Below are positions 51,090-62,585 of a DNA stretch of 64,000 nucleotides, in pieces. Origin of the DNA: Arsenophonus melophagi (GTDB taxonomy: Bacteria > Pseudomonadota > Gammaproteobacteria > Enterobacterales > Enterobacteriaceae); contig JAVYJS010000001.1 in the NCBI GenBank assembly GCA_032378655.1, forward strand, positions 1-64,000. Reading direction: 5' to 3'. Under the pieces are notes generated by a model. It was not told the DNA's origin and did not search any database. It worked only from the letters and a program-made list of their open reading frames with translations. A program made the position numbers and the translations under genes. Every line of letters begins with the position of its first letter. Position 1 is the stretch's first letter.

Positions 51090-51803
51090 CTATTCTAATA
51101 CTTCTTTCTGTGCGGTAAAAATTTTTTGTAACCCATTTTTTGCTAAATAAAGCAACGATAAAAGTTCTTCATAACTAAATGGCTTACGTTCTGCTGTACC
51201 CTGAATTTCGATCATTTTACCAGTATCCATCATAACAACATTCATATCTGTTTCAGCGACAGAGTCTTCACTATATTCTAAATCACAAATAGGTTTGCCA
51301 TCTACTATACCTACAGAAATTGCTGCAACCGCTGCTTTAAGCGGGCTTGTTTGCAATTTTTTTTCTATGACCATTTTGTTTAATGCATCAGTTAAAGCAA
51401 CACAGGATCCAGAAATTGCAGCTGTACGTGTACCTCCATCAGCCTGAATAACATCACAATCTAGTATAATGGTATATTCGCCTAATTGTTTTAAATCAAC
51501 AGCAGCTCGTAAAGAACGTGCGATAAGGCGTTGTATCTCTATAGAACGACCATTTTGCTTGCCTTGCACTGCTTCTCGTATATTACGAGAATTGGTTGCC
51601 CGTGGCAGCATACCATATTCAGCAGTTATCCAACCACATGATTTTCCTTTTAAAAAGCGTGGAACACCTTCTTCAATTGTGGCGTTACATAATAGTTTAG
51701 TATCACCAAATTCAATTAGAACAGAACCTTCAGCATGTTTAGTATATTGACGAGTAATTTTGATAGGGCGCAGCTGATCAGCTTCTCTATTCTGTGGTCG
51801 CAT
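51090..51803 (-). CDS. rph: Ribonuclease PH
   Basis: RNase PH trims the 3' ends of tRNAs and rRNA phosphorolytically. It has 237 residues, equal to the full-length form (E. coli 238; the K-12 gene itself is frameshifted). Conserved EGSVLIEFGDTK, PRATNSRN, RLIARSLRAAVDL, DCDVIQADGGTRTA and DLEYSEDSVAETDMN are present. It should also help prepare the 3' end of the tRNA-Arg here that lacks an encoded CCA. It is upstream of pyrE and divergent from yicC. Confidence 0.96.
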   Translation of the reverse strand: MRPQNREADQLRPIKITRQYTKHAEGSVLIEFGDTKLLCNATIEEGVPRFLKGKSCGWITAEYGMLPRATNSRNIREAVQGKQNGRSIEIQRLIARSLRAAVDLKQLGEYTIILDCDVIQADGGTRTAAISGSCVALTDALNKMVIEKKLQTSPLKAAVAAISVGIVDGKPICDLEYSEDSVAETDMNVVMMDTGKMIEIQGTAERKPFSYEELLSLLYLAKNGLQKIFTAQKEVLE

Positions 51804-51934
51804 CGCGTCTTCTCCGTAGTTGCAATAATATTGAATGGAGAATTATACGTTCTCAAACATTGAATGCCTATCTTACGCTTATACTTAAGGTTATAATTTA
51901 ATTTTTATTTAATTTTAGTTTATAGGAATAATAT

Positions 51935-52798
51935 ATGATCAATAGTATGACCGCTTTTACACGCCGAGACATAAAAAGTAAATGGGGGAACGCAGCTTGG
52001 GAGCTGCGTTCTGTAAACCAACGTTATCTCGAAACTTCTATTCGTTTACCAGAACAATTTAGTAGTCTAGAACCTATTATTCGTGAGTGTTTACGTGCTA
52101 GATTAGTGCGTGGGAAAGTAGAATGTAGTTTACGTTTTGAACTTAGTTTAAAACAACAGAGTGAGTTAATTCTAAATGAAGAGTTAGCTACTCAATTAAT
52201 TAAAACTGCTAATTGGGTAAAAAAGAAAAGTGGTGAAGGTGTAATTAATCCCTTAGAAATTCTTCGTTGGTCTGGTGTGATGGTTGCTCAGAAGAAAAAT
52301 TTAGATGTTATTTATAGGAATTTACTAAAAGAATTAGATTTTGCTTTAGATGATTTTATTCTCAATCGAGAAAGCGAAGGTAGGATGCTAAAGATAATGA
52401 TTGAAAAAAGACTCGATGCTGTCAGCCAGCAAATTCAAGCTGTGCGTAATCAAATGCCAGAAATTTTAAAATATCAGCGTGAGCGTTTACAAACAAAATT
52501 AGCAAAGGCAGAAATTCAGATTGATAATAATCGATTAGAACAAGAGCTAATCATGTTAGCTCAACGTATTGATGTTGATGAAGAACTGGATAGGCTGGAT
52601 GCTCATGTTAAAGAAACACGCAATATGCTACATAAGCAAGAAGCGGTAGGCCGTCGTTTGGATTTTATGATGCAAGAATTAAATCGTGAAGCGAATACCT
52701 TGGCTTCTAAATCTATTAATAGTCAAGTGACTAATTCTGTTATTGAATTAAAAGTGTTAATAGAACAAATGCGTGAGCAAATACAAAATATTGAGTAA
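51935..52798 (+). CDS. yicC: YicC-family endoribonuclease
   Basis: YicC-type proteins form an endoribonuclease family; E. coli YicC is linked to decay of the small RNA RyhB. The 287 residues match the E. coli length. Family features are MINSMTAFTRRD at the start, the WELRSVNQRYLET segment, and the C-terminal DUF1732 region with DVDEELDRLDAHVKE, FMMQELNREANTLASKS and LKVLIEQMREQIQNIE. It is divergent from rph as in E. coli. It is followed by the longest gene-free stretch of the window. Confidence 0.95.
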   Translation: MINSMTAFTRRDIKSKWGNAAWELRSVNQRYLETSIRLPEQFSSLEPIIRECLRARLVRGKVECSLRFELSLKQQSELILNEELATQLIKTANWVKKKSGEGVINPLEILRWSGVMVAQKKNLDVIYRNLLKELDFALDDFILNRESEGRMLKIMIEKRLDAVSQQIQAVRNQMPEILKYQRERLQTKLAKAEIQIDNNRLEQELIMLAQRIDVDEELDRLDAHVKETRNMLHKQEAVGRRLDFMMQELNREANTLASKSINSQVTNSVIELKVLIEQMREQIQNIE

Positions 52799-53215
52799 GT
52801 TTTCATAGAAATTTATAAAAAATTATAAAACCAAAAGATATCTTGCATGAACTGGCTTTACGATCAAAAAATTTGAAGAAATAATTGCAAGTATAGTTTA
52901 GCGCTACAATTTAACTATTATAAATAAGTTCACAGTAAACAGTAATATGAGTCTTCTATCGCTTACATAATATAAGCAAGATGAATATATGATTTTCGCA
53001 TCAATAAACTACTAAAAAAATAAAATACTGTGTTTTTAGTTATCTCTTTTGTCAAAAAAAGAGAGCTGAAGAAGGGGTCGTATATTCTGAATATGAATGT
53101 TTACGCCTGCCTCATAATGCATAAAATAGTTTTTTGTTATCTTAAAAGATATTAGAGACCCTATTCAATTTAAGAGGGCTTTGACTCCAAGATACCATTA
53201 TATAAGAAAATGAAA

Positions 53216-53247
53216 ATATTCATCATAGTTATAACTATGATGAATAT
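53216..53247. repeat. Perfect 32-base palindrome
   Basis: Arms 53216-53231 and 53232-53247 abut with no loop. Confidence 0.9.
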
Positions 53248-53644
53248 GAATTATATGCAACTACTGGTTAAGTAAAAATATTTTTAAGATATGTCTACAG
53301 AGTTAAGAATAAACTGATTGTTCTTTAAGCTGCTTAAAAGCAGATTGCTTATTACTGAAAGCATTTTAATAAAAACAAGCCTATTGTTTTGCACAGTTTC
53401 TCATGCAAAAATATAATATAGAAGATATCAGTTAATAACTGAATAACGTTTACTACAAAATTTGGATACAGATTAAGTAATTTTTTATAATTAAACGCAT
53501 CATGGCAGCTATTTCATTGCTTCAGTTAACAACTAAAGCATATAAGGAACTTAAAGTATAATTGAAGTTCATATGTTATGAACATAAAATATGATTAATA
53601 ACCATTTAATAATAACACATTATAAAGCCAACAAGATATATCTT

Positions 53645-53699
53645 GTTTCTTCTGATAATATATTCTTCATATTATGAAGAATATATTATCAGAAGAAAC
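53645..53699. repeat. Perfect 26-bp inverted repeat
   Basis: Arms 53645-53670 and 53674-53699, loop ATT. No intact gene within 800 bases. Confidence 0.92.
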
Positions 53700-55543
53700 G
53701 AAGGCTAATGTAGGTGTATGAACATGAGCTTGCCTGAAGATGAGCTTGTTATTTTTGTATAAATCTAGTAGAGACTTGACTTATTCATAATAAGATTCAA
53801 CCAGATTTAATCTGGTTTGTACGCTATTTATTTTTATTTCGTACATGGAAATAGTAGTGTACTATTGAAAATAAATGACTAGAAAGATTATTGCATGATC
53901 CATAGATATGATAATAGTGTGATCTAAAAATCTATTTGTATAAATATAACTTCTTCTTAAAAAGAAGAACAGAAACAAATCATTCAGCAAAGAACTTATT
54001 TTATAATGCCCTACACTTACTCTTTTGTTATCTCAATTAACTCATGTTTAAAATTAAACATCCAACAAGCAAGTTCGCCTAATAGTTATCTTGTTCTGAT
54101 AACTATTGATTGAATATAAAATCTTGGAAACTATACTGCTCCAGTATTTTATATCCTTTTATATCCTATATTCTACATTGCAATAAATGAGGTATATCAT
54201 TATTGAATCGCGTATACAACAAGATATTTATTGCAATGTAGCTTTATGTCCAGTCTTTAGAAGATATCGACAATATTAATTCAATATCAAGTGCTCTATG
54301 AGAGCTTACCTTTTTATAAAGGTACATGTCAAATACAAAATATATCGTACATATACGATGAGATCATATTTCAATAAATCGGAAACTACAGATATCAGTA
54401 ATATTCTTCTCTGCATTTAAGAGCATTCTTTTAAATTTCAGTTCAAAACCGAAGTACATATCGAATATTTCTAATATTTTCTTGATGATCTTATTTACTG
54501 ATAAGATTTTGTATACAAAATACACAACCATTATTGTTAGATAATGATACTTGTACTTATCACTACAGATAAGTGAAAGTATTATATTCCCTTTTATAGG
54601 GAATATATCTAAGTCATTTTATTTTATATAATTTACAAAACAAAAGTAAAGATTAAATTAAGTTAAAGTTTCTATAAAATAACGTGATCAGTACTAAAAT
54701 ATCAAACGCTTTACTTAAAATTAGTCAATGGATTAAAGCTAATCTATCAAATCTGCAGTATAAAATTAAGTCCTTATCAGGACTTTTGTATTATCAATGC
54801 AATATATGTCATTTATCATAATGAATACGGATAATAAAAGTTTTTATCATAAAAATATATCATGATAAATTAATTTATCATGATAAAAGCATAAATAAAG
54901 ATACATCAATATGCTCTGATCCTTATCATATACTTACATCAGTCGGTCACCATGCATCAAAAAAGAATACAACGGATTGTTGTTTAAAACAGTACGGCGA
55001 TTCGCTAAATATAAATTTAGATATGATTACTATTTTACGAATAGTAATTTCTTAAGGTTTAAAGATGTGTGGTATTTATGACATCCATATTAGCTCTTAT
55101 AAAGATCAAATGCAAGAGCTCAATCGTTTTAGTATGTCTTATAATATTGCCGTTGCAATACTTTCTTAGGTTATTTTATTTTTTTATTGAATTGCGTAAT
55201 AATGAAATGAGAAGTGGAAAAAGCAAGCAATTGATAATATGAGAAATGTATTCTGGATACTTTAGTAGTAATTATGGAAGATCATTATGATCTCAGAGAG
55301 AAAAGGATCAGAAAAGCAGTCTCAAATTGTATAGACGTACAATAATTGATCATGATCTTACTAGTACTGATTATAATAAGAGAAAATATCAGTTATCTGA
55401 TGCTGTAACTTGCCATAAACGGCTGCAATTCTTGTAAGAATATTAGGCAAGAGTTACAGGAAAAATTCTATAAGATTTATAAAGAGATACATACCATGCA
55501 ATGATTGCTGTTATGGAATATATTTATGACGCAAATAATTTAG

Positions 55544-55702
55544 CATAATATATTGCAAAAGCAATATATTATAAAACACGAGCAAGCAACTGTATTATGG
55601 CATATTTATCAATTTAGCGCACAAGCGGTACGTTATCGTATTCCAGAATCTAGTGCTGGTTCTGGCTCTATTCTAATACTATTAGAAGGTAATAGTAGCT
55701 AA
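55544..55702 (+). pseudogene. Decayed coding fragment, unidentified
   Basis: Fifty-two codons are open between two stops, with richer and more coding-like composition than the surroundings. The product contains ATVLWHIYQFSAQAVRYRIP then ESSAGSGSI. Another in-frame stretch (MEYIYDANNLA, from about 55513) ends at the TAA just upstream. I do not recognise the family. Confidence 0.4.
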
Positions 55703-57086
55703 TTTTTGGTATTTAAAATTATCAACTATTACATCAATTACATCATTGATGTAATAAAAATGTATAATATAAGTTTCACAGTAATGGTTAGATACAGTGC
55801 AGAAACTTTATTGACTGCATTAATTATATTAGCGTACGATATTTATATTTTAATCAGCTATGGTATTATTTCATAATCTGTGATTTTACATATGGAATGT
55901 AGTTTTCACAAAAAACAGCATTATCGTACTCTATTCACTCTATTAACAGAGAATTCTCTAGCCTATTTATTTGTTAAGCTAAATACATAATGTAAATTTA
56001 TATAAATTGTCTTAAAATTTCACAAAACCCTACAATCGTTATGGCTCTCTTAGATATAATGTACTGCTACTTCTATAATTTTTTATATCGCAAGCAGCTG
56101 ATCTTGAGTAAAAATAGAGAATATTGTTCTTAACAACCCAGAATCATCGTAATGATGACAACTCGTAAGATTGTCTCAGGATAGCGATATTTTATAAGCT
56201 ATGAATAGTAGCGTAATCAGCTGATGTATTTTCATAATGTTCATAAAGTTTGTGCTATATGACTCTTGTATATCAAAGAAAAGAGTCATAGACTTTTCAA
56301 TACTCATTATGGATATCACGGTTCATTTTTCTCTAAAATAACTTTAATTGAATTAGATTTACTAAAGCATACTGAAATACTTGAAAGTCAGTAAAAGAAA
56401 TATTGTTACTGTGTTAACTAATTTTTGAAAAATCATGTAAAGATTTAACATTCCATGAATTAATATATTGTTATCAATTTTATCATTTTTTGATTGACTT
56501 AGTATTAGCGCTATGAATTTTTTATTATCTACACAGTGCCTTAGTAAACGGCTCTTGATCATTTTATCAAGGAGTAATCGTACATTTCATGATTGAGTTT
56601 ATGGGATTAAAGAATAGTATTTCTACATTATGTATACTTCATTCCAAAGTATGCAATAGCTAAGAATAACCACAAGACAGCAATTCCTCCACCGTTGAGG
56701 AATAAAATCACCTTTTCTAAATAACAAGAAACGCTTAATTAAAAAGAAGAACTTAATAAAAGTCTATACCAGAAAGACTAACAAAGTATTGCAGCTAAAA
56801 AGCAATTATTGCCAATTACTACAAGATCTGATAAAATCAGTAATAAAAAATAGCTTACCAAATACCTCATTGGTATTCTGCGATATTCTACCTTAACTAT
56901 CTAAATACCAGTACTACATATTAATTAGATCAATATTCATCAATGAAAGCATGGAATATTAAGTACTCAATTCGCTAAATTTAGTGCATTGAGTACTTGA
57001 CGACTAATCTAGATAAGCTTTTAATAACTTTATTAAAAGCTTAAATATCCAAATATCAAAAAATAGCTATAAAAAAGAACATAATG

Positions 57087-57132
57087 ATAATTACCTTAAT
57101 TTTGATTAAGTAATCAAAATTAAGGTAATTAT
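57087..57132. repeat. Perfect 22-bp inverted repeat
   Basis: Arms 57087-57108 and 57111-57132, loop AG, about 520 bases beyond the 3' end of nfuA. Confidence 0.9.
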
Positions 57133-57648
57133 AGAAGCCATATTTTATTGATATGTTCCATTGTTCACTAATGGACTCTTAGTGAACATTAAGAGGTTTG
57201 TAAAACGGTTTTAGTTCCTGTTGAACTTACTTGAACGTCTTATATACTATAATCAAATAGGAAAGCCTGTCTCCTATTGTCCATTACCCATTTTAATAAC
57301 AAAATTTTGTATGCCATATAATCAACCATGCCTATTCTAGCCTCATCGTTTCATTGAAACGAAATGTATTATGGCATTCTTATCAGTGATAAGAATGTAT
57401 TGAGTTTAAGTATATATCTTTTAGATATAGCTAGATATAACTAAAATCCCATTAAGTAATCACTAATACCGCATGATTAGATATAATGGCCATTAAAAAC
57501 ACATTGCTATCATGGTGTCATGCATAACAAAGTTATTTAAAGACTTATTTTTTATTTTATGGATAACTCTACAGATAATCTTTGCTGAATAAAATCTTTG
57601 TCATGTTATACATTTTAATCGTAAACCTATCACTTGTTTTAAAAATAA

Positions 57649-58227
57649 TCAATAATAAGAGTGAGCACCTCTTTGATGTTCAGTGAAATCTTTTACGCCT
57701 TTCAATTCGTTCGAAAACATATTTAGCAATTGTTGTTCAATGCCCGTCTTTAAGGTAAGATCGACCATGGAACATCCATTACAACCTCCAAAAAATTGCA
57801 AAACAACATATCCATCATTAGTAATTTCAACTACTGCAACCCTTCCTCCATGATGAGCCAATTGTGGGTTAATTTGTGATTGAATCACATATTCAACTCT
57901 TTGAATCAGTGGAGCATCGTCAGAAACTTTTTTCATTTTAGCATGAGGTGCTTTGAGAGTAAGTTGAGAACCTAATGGCTCTATTACAAAATCTATTTCA
58001 GCATCTTTTAAAAAAGCGGCACTAATGTTATCAATATAGGTTGAAAAGTTATCAAATTTAAGTTCAATATCAGTATTATCAATCGAATTAGGCGGACAAT
58101 AAGATACTCCGCATTCCGCAGATGGTGTTCCAGGATTGGTAACAAATACACGAATTTGTGTACCAGGTTTTTGATTTACCAAAAGTTTAGAAAAATGAGC
58201 TTGCGCTGCTTCGGTAATATTAATCAT
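57649..58227 (-). CDS. nfuA: NfuA, Fe-S biogenesis protein
   Basis: NfuA is a carrier that delivers 4Fe-4S clusters to target enzymes, particularly under stress. It has 192 residues (E. coli 191). The N-terminal degenerate A-type domain (about 1-95, GVSYCPP) is followed by the Nfu domain with the cluster-binding CxxC in GGCNGCSMVDLTLKTG near 150, and it ends EHQRGAHSYY. With iscU missing after iscS, another scaffold elsewhere in the genome would have to supply it. gntX, which shares its operon in E. coli, is not recognisable. Confidence 0.95.
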   Translation of the reverse strand: MINITEAAQAHFSKLLVNQKPGTQIRVFVTNPGTPSAECGVSYCPPNSIDNTDIELKFDNFSTYIDNISAAFLKDAEIDFVIEPLGSQLTLKAPHAKMKKVSDDAPLIQRVEYVIQSQINPQLAHHGGRVAVVEITNDGYVVLQFFGGCNGCSMVDLTLKTGIEQQLLNMFSNELKGVKDFTEHQRGAHSYY

Positions 58228-58864
58228 AGTCGATACCCTACTTTCTTTATCATAATCATAATGAATATGTTTATTATACGCTATGCATGGCTTTCTAAAA
58301 TTGCTATATATTGCATCATGCTTTCAATGAAAGTTACTAACTATATAAGTAATTCAGTCACGTAATTATTTAAGTGCGATCTTTTATTACATCCTAACTG
58401 ATAAATCAATTGTATTATTTTTATACAAACTGAATGTAATTATGATAACATTTTTATTATAATAAAGCGATATTGCTCTTGTTATTTCGTAGTTTACGAC
58501 AGTATTATTCGTAATACCCTTATACCTCAAAACAATATGAATAAGCCCCTAAGGATACAAGGCAATGATCCATTGCATTCACATTAATGTATTAGTTAAT
58601 TAAAAAGCAGTATACAGGTATTAATGGAAACAGAATTGCATAAACGGGAAGTGTGTATGTAGCGAAAAACAAAGTTATGGTTGAGTGTTTTAGAAGTTAA
58701 GTAAGACATTGATAAACTTCTTTTGATAAGGCAAAAGTTAATAAATTAATGATAATACCATGACCAGCGATATTTTAGGAAAAGCGATATTTTAGTGTTT
58801 GACTACATATAATAAGTCATTACACGATGATATCCTCTTTATAAATTATAAAGAGAGTATAGAT
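58228..58864. other. Gene-free divergent spacer nfuA-bioH
   Basis: gntX would be expected here in E. coli order, but I could not recognise it. A direct repeat GCGATATTTTA occurs twice at about 58769-58795. Confidence 0.5.
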
Positions 58865-59644
58865 ATGCCAACATTATTTTGGCAACAGTCAGGTAGTAAA
58901 GGAAAACAAGATATTGTTCTATTGCACGGATGGGGATTAAATGCAGAAGTTTGGCGTCTTATTGAGATGAAATGTGGTTCACATTTTCGTCTGCATCTTG
59001 TTGATTTGCCCGGATATGGTCGTAGTAATCTTTTCCCACCAACATCGTTACAAAAAATGGCAGATGTTATATGGCAAAAAGCGCCCAAACAGGCTATTTG
59101 GTTAGGTTGGTCTTTAGGCGGATTAATTGCCAATATCATTGCTATTAATCATCAATCTGAAATAGCAGGTTTGATAACAGTAGCTTCAACTCCATGTTTT
59201 AGTCAGCAAGAAAACTGGCCAGGCATTAAACTAATGGTTCTGACAGGATTTGAAAATCAATTACAGGTTAATTTTCATCATACAGTAGAACGTTTTCTAG
59301 CATCCCAAACATTGGGTACTAAAACAGCTCATGAGGATATACGTTTATTAAAAAACGTATTACTAAAACAACCAGTAACTTCTCTTTCTGTATTAAGGGC
59401 AGGGTTAGAGATTTTGCGAACAACAGATCTACGGCAATCTTTACTAAAGATAAAGAAGCCTTTTTTGCGAATATATGGTGATCTTGATGGTTTGGTACCT
59501 AGAAAAGTAGTACCAATAATTGATAAATGGTTACCAAATTCATCTTCAGTAGTCATCAAACACGCTGCTCATGCCCCTTTTATATCTCATCCCGAGATAT
59601 TTATTCAATTGTTAGTAGATTTTTCTTGCCAATTGGAAAAGTGA
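58865..59644 (+). CDS. bioH: BioH, pimeloyl-ACP methyl ester esterase
   Basis: BioH releases pimeloyl-ACP from its methyl ester, ending the BioC-BioH route to biotin. I choose the ATG at 58865 (preceded by AGAGAG), giving 259 residues that begin MPTLFWQQSG (E. coli 256); the open frame reaches upstream to 58799. The alpha/beta-hydrolase triad is visible: Ser in GWSLGG near 83, Asp in YGDLDGLVPRKV and His in AAHAPF. LLHGWGLNAEVW is the oxyanion segment. Whether the rest of the biotin pathway remains cannot be seen here. Confidence 0.94.
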   Translation: MPTLFWQQSGSKGKQDIVLLHGWGLNAEVWRLIEMKCGSHFRLHLVDLPGYGRSNLFPPTSLQKMADVIWQKAPKQAIWLGWSLGGLIANIIAINHQSEIAGLITVASTPCFSQQENWPGIKLMVLTGFENQLQVNFHHTVERFLASQTLGTKTAHEDIRLLKNVLLKQPVTSLSVLRAGLEILRTTDLRQSLLKIKKPFLRIYGDLDGLVPRKVVPIIDKWLPNSSSVVIKHAAHAPFISHPEIFIQLLVDFSCQLEK

Positions 59645-59677
59645 ATATGAAGCATGAAATAGCATTAAAGTGCTTAC

Positions 59678-59713
59678 TGCTTTATGCCAGTCAGCACTGA
59701 CTGGCATAAAGCA
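59678..59713. terminator. Hairpin between convergent bioH and feoC
   Basis: Perfect 16-bp arms (59678-59693 and 59698-59713), loop GCAC, between two genes that read toward each other. A bidirectional terminator is likely. Confidence 0.75.
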
Positions 59714-59730
59714 AACAGAAATTACTTAAA

Positions 59731-59958
59731 TTACTTGATAACTTTTAAACTAAACTGTTCTAATTTTAGACAACATGTACAATGTTTACTTTTTAAACAA
59801 GACGATTGATTAATTTTTTCTAATTTCCCCATGGCAGTCAATTGATCTAACATGGCTTTAATCATAGGTAATGGCACAGAGAATTTTTGGCTAATTTGGT
59901 AAGCATCTATTCTACCGTATAATTCTACCATATCTCTAACTTGCAATAAACTGATCAT
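59731..59958 (-). CDS. feoC: FeoC, ferrous iron transport accessory protein
   Basis: FeoC is a small winged-helix protein that associates with the FeoB G domain. The 75-residue product (E. coli 78) has the helix-turn-helix-like start MISLLQVRDMVELYGRIDAY and a C-terminal cysteine cluster (C-X5-C-X-C-C) of the kind that can bind an Fe-S cluster. It lies 13 bases after feoB, as in enteric feoABC operons. Conservation is weaker than for its neighbours, but position and start are convincing. Confidence 0.88.
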   Translation of the reverse strand: MISLLQVRDMVELYGRIDAYQISQKFSVPLPMIKAMLDQLTAMGKLEKINQSSCLKSKHCTCCLKLEQFSLKVIK

Positions 59959-59971
59959 CTAGTATCCTCTT

Positions 59972-62287
59972 TTAATGACATGAGTCATGTTTATGATGAT
60001 TATATGTATGTAAATTATGATTCAGTTTGAGCGTTATGTATTTATATGAATAACGTAATAATGTAATTATGAGCAGATTAAATGCGCCAAGAAGACCAAT
60101 AATAATACTACTATATTGTGGGTGTTCTAAAAAAGTTGCTATTTGATAGAATATGGCTGAGAAAGAGTAAGCGACATTTAGACCCCATAAAATTGAAAAC
60201 ATCATCCAGCTTCGATTTGTTTCGCGGGCAATAGCACCTAATACAGAAATGCAAGGAACATAAAGTAACACAAAAATTAGATAGCTATAAGCTGATAAAA
60301 TAGATCCAAACCTTACTGACATAGTACCCATGGTACTATTATCCATATCGGCATCTCCTTTACTTGCTCCAATAGGATTGGATAAGACGCTAAAACTGAA
60401 TGTTTCTTTCATGCTATCTACAGTTTCATTAATTGCATCTTCTAATTCATTGAATAAATTAAATTGCTCGGCATCAAAAGGTACTCGATTAATATTTTCA
60501 GCGGTATACAGTGTGTTTAATGTACCAACAACAACCTCTTTAGCTAAAGCACCTGTAATAAGTCCAACGGTTGCTTGCCAATTATCATCGTTTGTACCAA
60601 TAGGTTTCAATATAGGAGTAAGATTTTTACTTACTGATGCTAATGCTGATTGATTAATGTTATCAACAACTTTACCTGATAAAGAAAAACTACTCAGTGC
60701 CCCAATAATCATACTAGCAATAATAATTACTTTTCCTGCTCTTAACACAAAACCTTTCAGTCTTTGCCAGGTTTGCAATAGCAATGTTTTTAAGTGTGGT
60801 ATATGGTAAACTGGTAATTCCATTACAAATGGTGGCGATGCGCCTCGTGCAATGGTATGTTTCAATAACAATCCGGTGAAAATAGCAACAACAATACCTA
60901 ATAAATAAAGAGAAAAAACTATATTAGCACCATTTTTGCCAAAAAATGCAGCTGAAAAAACGGCAAAGATAGCTAATCGTGCACCACAAGACATAAAAGG
61001 CGCCATTAAAATAGTAATTAATCGTGCACGAGGGCTATCTAATGTCCTAGCTCCCATAATAGCAGGAACATTACAACCAAAACCAACAATCAGAGGAACA
61101 AAAGATTTACCAGGTAGACCAAGTGCTTGCATCATTCTGTCCATGACAAACGCCGCGCGTGCCATATAACCAGAGTCTTCTAATATCGAAAGAAATAAAT
61201 ACATTAAACCAATTTGTGGAACTAGTGGTAACGCCGTGTTGATTCCACCCCCAAACCCCTGTGCCAAGAAAACTGTTAGCCATTGTGGTAAGTTAAAAGT
61301 ATAACCTACCCATTGAATTCCATGAATAAAAATCGCTTCTGAACCCCCTTCAAAGAAGGGCTGCAAGGCACCACCAATATTAATAGACAGTATAAACATT
61401 AAATACATAATAAAAAGAAAGGTAGGTAATCCAATCCAGCGATTAAGGACAATATTATCAATAAATTTCGTTAAAGTATCTACTTTTGCTGTTTCAGTAT
61501 TAATAACTTTTTTGCAAATATTTGAAATAGTTTGATAGCGTGCATCAGCAATAATAAGTTCAGGTTCTTCGGTTAGTTGTGATTTCAAATATTCTTTAAT
61601 TTTATCTACTTCTTCCAAAGAAGAAGCGCTATGTTCGAGACTATAAATATCACCTTCTAATATTTGCAATGCTAGCCAACGGCGCTTTTGATAACTAAAT
61701 TTTTTATCATTGATACTTTGAGTTAATTTTTCTACTTCAGTAAGCACGATATCAGGATAATAGATTATGGTTGAAATAAGATTATTACTATGTTGATCAA
61801 TTGTTTTTTTTAATTGACTAATACCTTGTGCACGAGTCGATACTAGTGGAGTCACCGGACAACCTAAGCGTGATTGAAGTTCATTAATATTAATATGAAT
61901 ATTGTGACTTTTAATGATATCCAGCATATTAAGTGCAACGAAGCACGGTATTCCAAATTCAATGAGCTGCATTGTTAGATACAGATTACGTTCAAGGTGA
62001 GTGGCATCAATAACATTGATCAACATATCTGCTTCACCATTTAAGATGAATTGACACGTAATTTGTTCATCAAGTACGGTTTGTTCTGTAACAGTAGTTA
62101 ATGAATAGGTACCAGGCAAATCAACTAATTCAATATCATATTTTGAGGTTGAAAAGTAACCCACTTTTCGCTCTACCGTAACGCCAGGCCAATTGCCAAC
62201 ACGTTGATGAGAGCCTGTTAATTGATTAAAGAGTGTTGTCTTACCGGAGTTAGGATTGCCAATAAGACCAATAGTTAATGATTTCAT
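59972..62287 (-). CDS. feoB: FeoB, ferrous iron transporter
   Basis: FeoB imports ferrous iron across the inner membrane. It has 771 residues (E. coli 773). The N-terminal G domain shows G1 GNPNSGKTT (near 10), G3 DLPGTYSL and G4 NMLD. A helical GDI domain follows (about 170-270). The C-terminal part (from about 280) is a polytopic membrane domain with two Gate motifs, including PLIVGFGCNVPAIMGAR. Its retention suggests that the bacterium takes up reduced iron in its niche. It is the middle gene of feoABC. Confidence 0.96.
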   Translation of the reverse strand: MKSLTIGLIGNPNSGKTTLFNQLTGSHQRVGNWPGVTVERKVGYFSTSKYDIELVDLPGTYSLTTVTEQTVLDEQITCQFILNGEADMLINVIDATHLERNLYLTMQLIEFGIPCFVALNMLDIIKSHNIHININELQSRLGCPVTPLVSTRAQGISQLKKTIDQHSNNLISTIIYYPDIVLTEVEKLTQSINDKKFSYQKRRWLALQILEGDIYSLEHSASSLEEVDKIKEYLKSQLTEEPELIIADARYQTISNICKKVINTETAKVDTLTKFIDNIVLNRWIGLPTFLFIMYLMFILSINIGGALQPFFEGGSEAIFIHGIQWVGYTFNLPQWLTVFLAQGFGGGINTALPLVPQIGLMYLFLSILEDSGYMARAAFVMDRMMQALGLPGKSFVPLIVGFGCNVPAIMGARTLDSPRARLITILMAPFMSCGARLAIFAVFSAAFFGKNGANIVFSLYLLGIVVAIFTGLLLKHTIARGASPPFVMELPVYHIPHLKTLLLQTWQRLKGFVLRAGKVIIIASMIIGALSSFSLSGKVVDNINQSALASVSKNLTPILKPIGTNDDNWQATVGLITGALAKEVVVGTLNTLYTAENINRVPFDAEQFNLFNELEDAINETVDSMKETFSFSVLSNPIGASKGDADMDNSTMGTMSVRFGSILSAYSYLIFVLLYVPCISVLGAIARETNRSWMMFSILWGLNVAYSFSAIFYQIATFLEHPQYSSIIIGLLGAFNLLIITLLRYSYKYITLKLNHNLHTYNHHKHDSCH

Positions 62288-62348
62288 AGTTCTAGAGTCA
62301 AATAAGTCAATAATTTAATAAGCTATTTTAGTTACCATACAGTAGTTT

Positions 62349-62585
62349 TTATAAAACTTGGCTTTTGGCATCGTCTATATTTAATAATGCAAGATCTTTT
62401 TTCCTGACGATAAAATTCATACGGCGTGTTTCGATTTGAATAGGATCGCCAAGAGGTGCTACACGAATCACGTTAAAGAAAGATCCAGGTAACATACCTA
62501 AAGACAATAACTTCTGACGGTAAGCGGGATTCACTTCAGATGAAAATCCAACAATTTTGTATCGATGATTAGGAAGAATTGACAT
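62349..62585 (-). CDS. feoA: FeoA, ferrous iron transport protein A
   Basis: FeoA is a small SH3-like cytoplasmic protein required for FeoB function. It has 78 residues (E. coli 75), and YRQKLLSLGMLPGSFFNVIR and APLGDPIQIETRR are almost identical to E. coli. It is the first gene of the operon, 61 bases before feoB. A strong Fur box lies about 95 bases upstream. Confidence 0.95.
   Translation of the reverse strand: MSILPNHRYKIVGFSSEVNPAYRQKLLSLGMLPGSFFNVIRVAPLGDPIQIETRRMNFIVRKKDLALLNIDDAKSQVL

Larger units (their letters stand above)
52799..57648. other. 4.85 kb gene desert
   Basis: No intact gene. It holds perfect inverted repeats at 53216-53247 (16 bp, no loop), 53645-53699 (26 bp), 54173-54241 (16 bp, long loop), 57015-57042 (12 bp) and 57087-57132 (22 bp), and a terminator-like hairpin at 54768-54785. 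A decayed reading frame at 55544-55702 has coding-like composition. Confidence 0.75.

Noticed and set aside
55065..55169. Short frame starting MCGI, considered as a glutamine amidotransferase start (glmS, purF or asnB)
   Set aside because: Only the first four residues fit; the rest does not match any of these families.
56362..56562. 66-codon minus-strand frame in the desert
   Set aside because: Chance open frame in AT-rich DNA; no start context or family.
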